Shown here piece after piece: positions 59,464 to 64,000 of a DNA stretch of 64,000 bases (position 1 is its first letter; every line of letters starts with the position of its first letter). Under the pieces are notes generated by a model. That model was given only the letters and a program-made list of their open reading frames with translations. It had not been told where the DNA came from and did not search any database. Position numbers and translations under genes: made by a program. Source of the stretch: Dipetalonema caudispina. Its lineage: Eukaryota > Nematoda > Chromadorea > Rhabditida > Onchocercidae. Location: positions 56,882 through 120,881 of the forward strand of contig JABVXV010000186.1 of NCBI GenBank assembly GCA_013365325.1, read 5' to 3'.

Positions 59464-60955
59464 GATGGATAGGCAAAAAGCTAAAGAATAATAACAAGAT
59501 ATATTACCGGAAATTTTAAGCAATGATGAAATGGATAAAAATTGTACGGATTATTTGGAAAATGGATGAAATCAACGAAGCAGTTTATTTGTTGACATTG
59601 TATAAACGATGTTTTGAAAAACTTTAATATAATCGCATCAGTCGTACAGTAGGCGTTAACATTAGAAGATACGTTGTAGTAAAACTATGATATGATACAA
59701 CATTTATTATTTTAGGTTAAAATATTATAAACTTTATCCAAATATTATTACCTTATTTTTCTCTCTTTTTTTTAAAAATCTTTTGATAGAAGTAAGATGA
59801 TGAATTCAAATGAGGTCAAAATTTGAAAATAAAATAGACGGGAAAAGTGATCGCGTTACAGTTTAATGAGCATGAATATTTGATTGATGAAATGCTTAAT
59901 TTGGTGGAACGAATGAAGAAATGATGAAACAGGACAGGTAAATCAGAAGAAAAGAAAGGAAAAGAGAGAAAATGGACAATGATAAGAGTGACAGCTTAAA
60001 TTTGATGTCTCGTTGATTTTTTCTCCAGTTTAAAGAAGTGAAAAAAAAAAAAAATTCTGAAGAATATTTATTTATTTTCCTTGTTTCCTTTTTTTTCCCT
60101 CTTTCTCAACGAATTTATAAAAATAAAATTTAAATCATATTAAAATTAAATGATTACATCTACAAAATATACATATAACTATCAAGGTTAACTGTAATGA
60201 GTTTAATACTAACGATTATCAGCCAATTCATGAGATACTTTTACAAATAATGAACTCGAAATTCAATACTGTTACCGATACATCCAAAATAAAAAATTTC
60301 GTTCTTTTTTTTTTTCCCATCAGATTACAAATCAAAAAATCGAGTCAAAAATCAGAGCAAACAATTAAATGAACTGCTAAGTGACTCACTCAATCTATCA
60401 ATGCATAAATCATCCATGAAAGAATTGAACAATTTTAAAATTCAGTAAATAAAAAATTATAATTGAAAAGAAAAATTAAAACAATAATTGGGTTGAAATA
60501 CATGAAAAAAAAAGAAGTGTACTTATGATAAATGTAATTTTCATCATACAGAAAAGAACAAACATTGAGGATTAAAGATGGCAATAGGAAAAGTGTAAAA
60601 ATCAAATGAATTGAAATATCATCATATTAAAATGATAATCAAATATAGTTTTTATCATTTATTTTGTTGTCCATTTTTAGGATATTAATTGATTAAAGTT
60701 ATAATAAAGAATATACTTACTTATAAATCGTTACAATTCTTATCTTTCACTTCAATACAATATATGCTCGATAATTTAAGTATGATAATAATCGGTTAGA
60801 AAATATAAATTTACTTGCATCCATTACATTTTCTAACATGAAGCATCGATTTCATGAGAGAGGAGGTACATAACGTATCACAGAATTTCGGCTCAAAAAG
60901 CTTGCTTATATCACTCCTCTATTCACTAACTGATATTTTACACTCCTGCTTGCTT

Positions 60956-61016
60956 CTTTCCTTCCTTCCTTTCTTCCTTCCTTCCTTCCTTCCTTCCTCC
61001 CTTCCTTCCTTCCTTG
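60956..61016. repeat. (TTCC)n microsatellite
   Basis: Tetranucleotide CTTC/TTCC units over about 60 bp, slightly interrupted. Confidence 0.9.
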
Positions 61017-61056
61017 CTCTTTCACAAAAAGGCCTTTCCATTTCACCATACAAATA

Positions 61057-61063
<7 letters not shown>

Positions 61064-61105
<42 letters not shown>

Positions 61106-61145
61106 AAAAAAAAGAGAGAGAAAAAAAAAAAAAAAAAAAAAAAAA
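61064..61145. repeat. Interrupted poly(A) tract
   Basis: About 80 bp of A broken only by TAT and GAGAGAG. It is the longest A-rich low-complexity block in the window. Confidence 0.95.
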
Positions 61146-62280
61146 GAAAACATATAGAATGTATAAATATGATTATTGGAAAGTATACAATTATAAATTT
61201 AAATCAAATATATGTAAAAATTTTTTTTTTCCTTTTTTGTTAAATATTAATATTTATATGTATAATATAAATAAATAAACAAATATAGTCATTTAGGGTT
61301 ATTAAATAATTTATATTTATTTCGTTTTTATTTCGTTTTTTTTTTTTTGTATATATATATATATGAAATTTGTTGCTATTTATAATTATAATAAATAAAA
61401 AAAAAAAAAGGAAAGAGGAAGTACAAATATAATAAATACTGATGTATATATATATATATATAATTTTAGCATAGTAATAACAATTTTATTTATGCATTTC
61501 AGCATATTTGTATCTGATGAATTGTTAGAGTAGAGGGAAATGCTGTACAAATATGCTGCTTGCAATTTTTTCCTTTTAAGCTTTCCTTCTCTCATTTTTG
61601 ATGCTAGTATGGATTAAGGATATAGATAGATCATATGTTGGAGACAGCTTTTTCCTCTTTTTTCTTTCATCAATTTTATCCTTAGCAAGACTTATTTCAG
61701 ACGCCTATTGCCATCTATTTCCGTTTTGTTTGTGTATAAATAAAAAAAAAAAAAAAGAGGAAAAATATGAAAAAAATATTAGATATAGATATGTGTATTG
61801 TGTATTATAAAAGTATGTATGTCTATCTATGTGTTCTGAAATGAAATTGAAAATCAAAAATTCCTTCGATATCAAAAGTTCCTTTGCACTTCTTCATTCA
61901 TTTTAACATTTGTTATTTTCCTTAAGTAAACTTCCCATATAAATTTACTAATTTACAAATCTCTCAATACTCTTATCAACCTGTGGTTAATAACAAATTT
62001 AGTTTAAACTTTTCTCATTTTACTAACTGAACCGCATCATTTTTACCTATTGATGTTAGTAGGAAATTTTACTAATCTTATCTCTATCCTATAAAGTCTT
62101 ACTGTAGCAATCATACCTCTATATCATGCTTAACTAGGGGAAAAATATGATCAAATTATCACAAAAGATTCTGGAAACAGTGTACAAATTCAACAAGTTG
62201 AAAATTATCAAAGTAAGAAAAAGTTACGTAGTTTGAAGTATGAAGCAAAACAATCAAAAACCTAATTATTATGAGAAAAA

Positions 62281-63461
62281 ATGGAGCTGAAGTTTAGTGA
62301 GCTTATCAAATGTAAGTAAAACCATGAAAATTTCGCGTGAACGGCGTGATTCGAAAAATGTAAACGGGTAGACAAACAGCTACTTATGAAGAATATTATT
62401 CCCGAATAAATTCCAAAAATTGCTCGTTGTTGAAAACACGTAATTCGGTTTTAATAATTATACTTCGGAGGAAAAAAAAGGAACGATAGACAAAAATAAA
62501 TAAATGATAGGAAATTCAAGAATTAATCTGAAATTGTTTTTGCAATTTGATAAATGGTACCAAAATTTAATTTAATTATCAAATATGGTTTAATAAAAAC
62601 ACGAGGCTATTATATTTGAAAAAAATATACAAATTGAAAGAAGTAATACAACTGAAAATTTGAATGAACATTCAATAGAAGTGAACAATATAACATAAGT
62701 CAACAAGTAATATAAATCTATTCCAAAGCAACAAAACTTTTGGAACAACCATATCAAAAATAAAAAAGAGAAAATATTTTCTAATATGATGCAGAAAACT
62801 ATGTCACATAAATGGGATATTTCTACAAAGAGATCATGAAATTAGCGAGATGATGAAAGTATGATGATATAAATAGACATGAAAAATTTTTGTAGGAAAA
62901 TGGATACGAATGAAAAAATTAGTTTTGATCGAAAACTTTTAAAAATCAGTTATAACCTAATTTAAATTTATTGGATTTAACAAGAAAAAAAAAATAAAAT
63001 AAACTATTTCCTATAATATTAAATAAAATATAGCAGATGTAGGAGGAAAAAAAGGAAAAAAGCGAAGTTTACAGTGGAATATTTTTGTCATCTAATAACC
63101 ACCTATATATATATATATTATAATGATCGCAGATGATGAATGTTGCTGCTATGAAAATATTTTATTACAAAATTCAATGAATACCAAATTCTTATTTTCC
63201 AAATGTTGAAGTTTCTTGCTTTATACAACATTTGACAAAGCCTATTTTAGGAAGTGTTATTACCACAATGTGGAAGAAGTAGCAATGGTTGAAGTACTCT
63301 TGAGAAGAGAACTTAAGGAGTTAGATAAGACTATTGGCACATTATCGGTTAGCAAGAACCAAGAATTTTCAATCACCTCCGATATCCTATGCCAACCATT
63401 GGAATTAAATAAACAAAACGATTTGAGAGCTAAAGATATATTATGGCACTTTCATCGATAA
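62281..63461 (+). CDS. Possible small gene of unknown function (weak)
   Basis: The best part is an open frame ending at 63461, with normal composition and no repeats (RELKELDKTIGTLSVSK; end RAKDILWHFHR). A phase-consistent chain can be drawn: 62281-62311 (MELKFSELIK, then a strong GTAAGTAAA donor), 63133-63204 (CGCAG acceptor, Cys cluster DECCCYE), and 63241-63461. It would give about 107 aa, but the last intron would be only 36 nt, below the usual nematode minimum, so the chain may be wrong. I do not recognise the protein; it could be a terminal exon of a different model or chance. Confidence 0.25.
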
Positions 63462-63884
63462 TTAACGGTAGCTAAGTGATAGAGTATAAAATTCATGGGA
63501 AATGATTTTTTTTTTATTATATTTCCTTCTAGTACTTTTTCTCTCATCAAAAGCTGCTATAATTCAATTTCCTGAAATATTTTTTGTAAAAATTTGCAGC
63601 TAGCTATCCAATTTGATTAATTAAGTTCTAAAATAAAATGTAATTTTATTAATGTCTATTTATAAGTTTACGTCATAAACTAATATCATTCAAACATATA
63701 CAAAGTAATCAATCTTCCTTTTTTTCGTATGGGAATAAACGAAAATAAAAAATGCATCCGGTAATACATTCACGTAATTAAATTGTTACATTTTAGATTG
63801 CATTTATAATCACTGATAACAAATAGTACTTCTGATCTTAACTAATAATAATAATATTTAATAATAATAATAATTAATAATTAA
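63462..63884. other. AT-rich sequence after the possible small gene
   Basis: No coding or structural signal seen beyond general AT richness; ATT/AAT units begin near 63845. Confidence 0.5.

Positions 63885-64000
<116 letters not shown>

Larger units (their letters stand above)
54116..62280. other. Intergenic region dominated by simple repeats
   Basis: Eight kilobases upstream of the RGS gene with no splice-consistent coding sequence that I could see. It holds the microsatellites listed separately, many A/T runs, and the probable RGS promoter near its left end. Confidence 0.6.

Noticed and set aside
59296..59523. Poly-His and poly-Ser frames
   Set aside because: Both are produced by the GAT microsatellite; no coding sequence flanks them.

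Overview
This is nuclear DNA of a metazoan, almost certainly a nematode and probably a clade III (filarial/spirurid) worm. It is very AT-rich, full of homopolymer runs and microsatellites, and its genes have many small exons with GT..AG introns ending in TTTTCAG-like acceptors. Each of the five recognised genes has an acceptor-like site with no upstream coding exon just before its ATG, as expected for spliced-leader trans-splicing. The clade assignment is an inference from composition and gene style; no species-diagnostic sequence was identified.

Layout. 1-8.8 kb: no recognisable gene, only microsatellites, a 32-bp perfect palindrome and a cluster of CACGTG-like motifs. 8.8-15.6 kb (minus): a 15-exon homodimeric kinesin-2, the osm-3/KIF17 orthologue, about 711 aa. 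15.6-20.5 kb: repeat-rich intergenic DNA. 20.5-25.9 kb (minus): an 8-exon single-pass membrane protein with signal peptide, Cys-rich ectodomain and Ser-rich tail, 730 aa, tentatively Shavenoid-like. 25.9-30.4 kb: intergenic, with two inverted repeats. 30.4-32.0 kb (minus): rpl-18 (ribosomal protein eL18), 188 aa, whose first coding exon is only the ATG. 33.9-36.3 kb (plus): an ALY/REF mRNA-export adaptor, 253 aa, with a GC-AG intron; it is divergently arranged with rpl-18. 36.3-45.8 kb: no convincing gene. 45.8-54.1 kb (minus): a 17-exon RGS12/14-type regulator of G-protein signalling (RGS + two Ras-binding domains), about 815 aa. 54.1-64.0 kb: mostly microsatellites, a weakly supported small gene at 62.3-63.5 kb, and an AAT array running off the window end.

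The genes do not form an operon or pathway; spacing is kilobase-scale and orientations are mixed. The themes are intraflagellar transport (OSM-3), cell-surface architecture (Shavenoid-like), translation (eL18), mRNA export (ALY) and heterotrimeric G-protein/Ras signalling (RGS). I reconstructed exon chains by hand from splice sites, reading phase and remembered family alignments; every stated junction keeps the reading frame. I found no CRISPR, tRNA, rRNA or intact transposon, and no evidence of a new biological system. The best leads are gene-structure oddities: a GC-AG intron, competing donors that decide whether the RGS protein is full length, and an apparently missing GoLoco motif.
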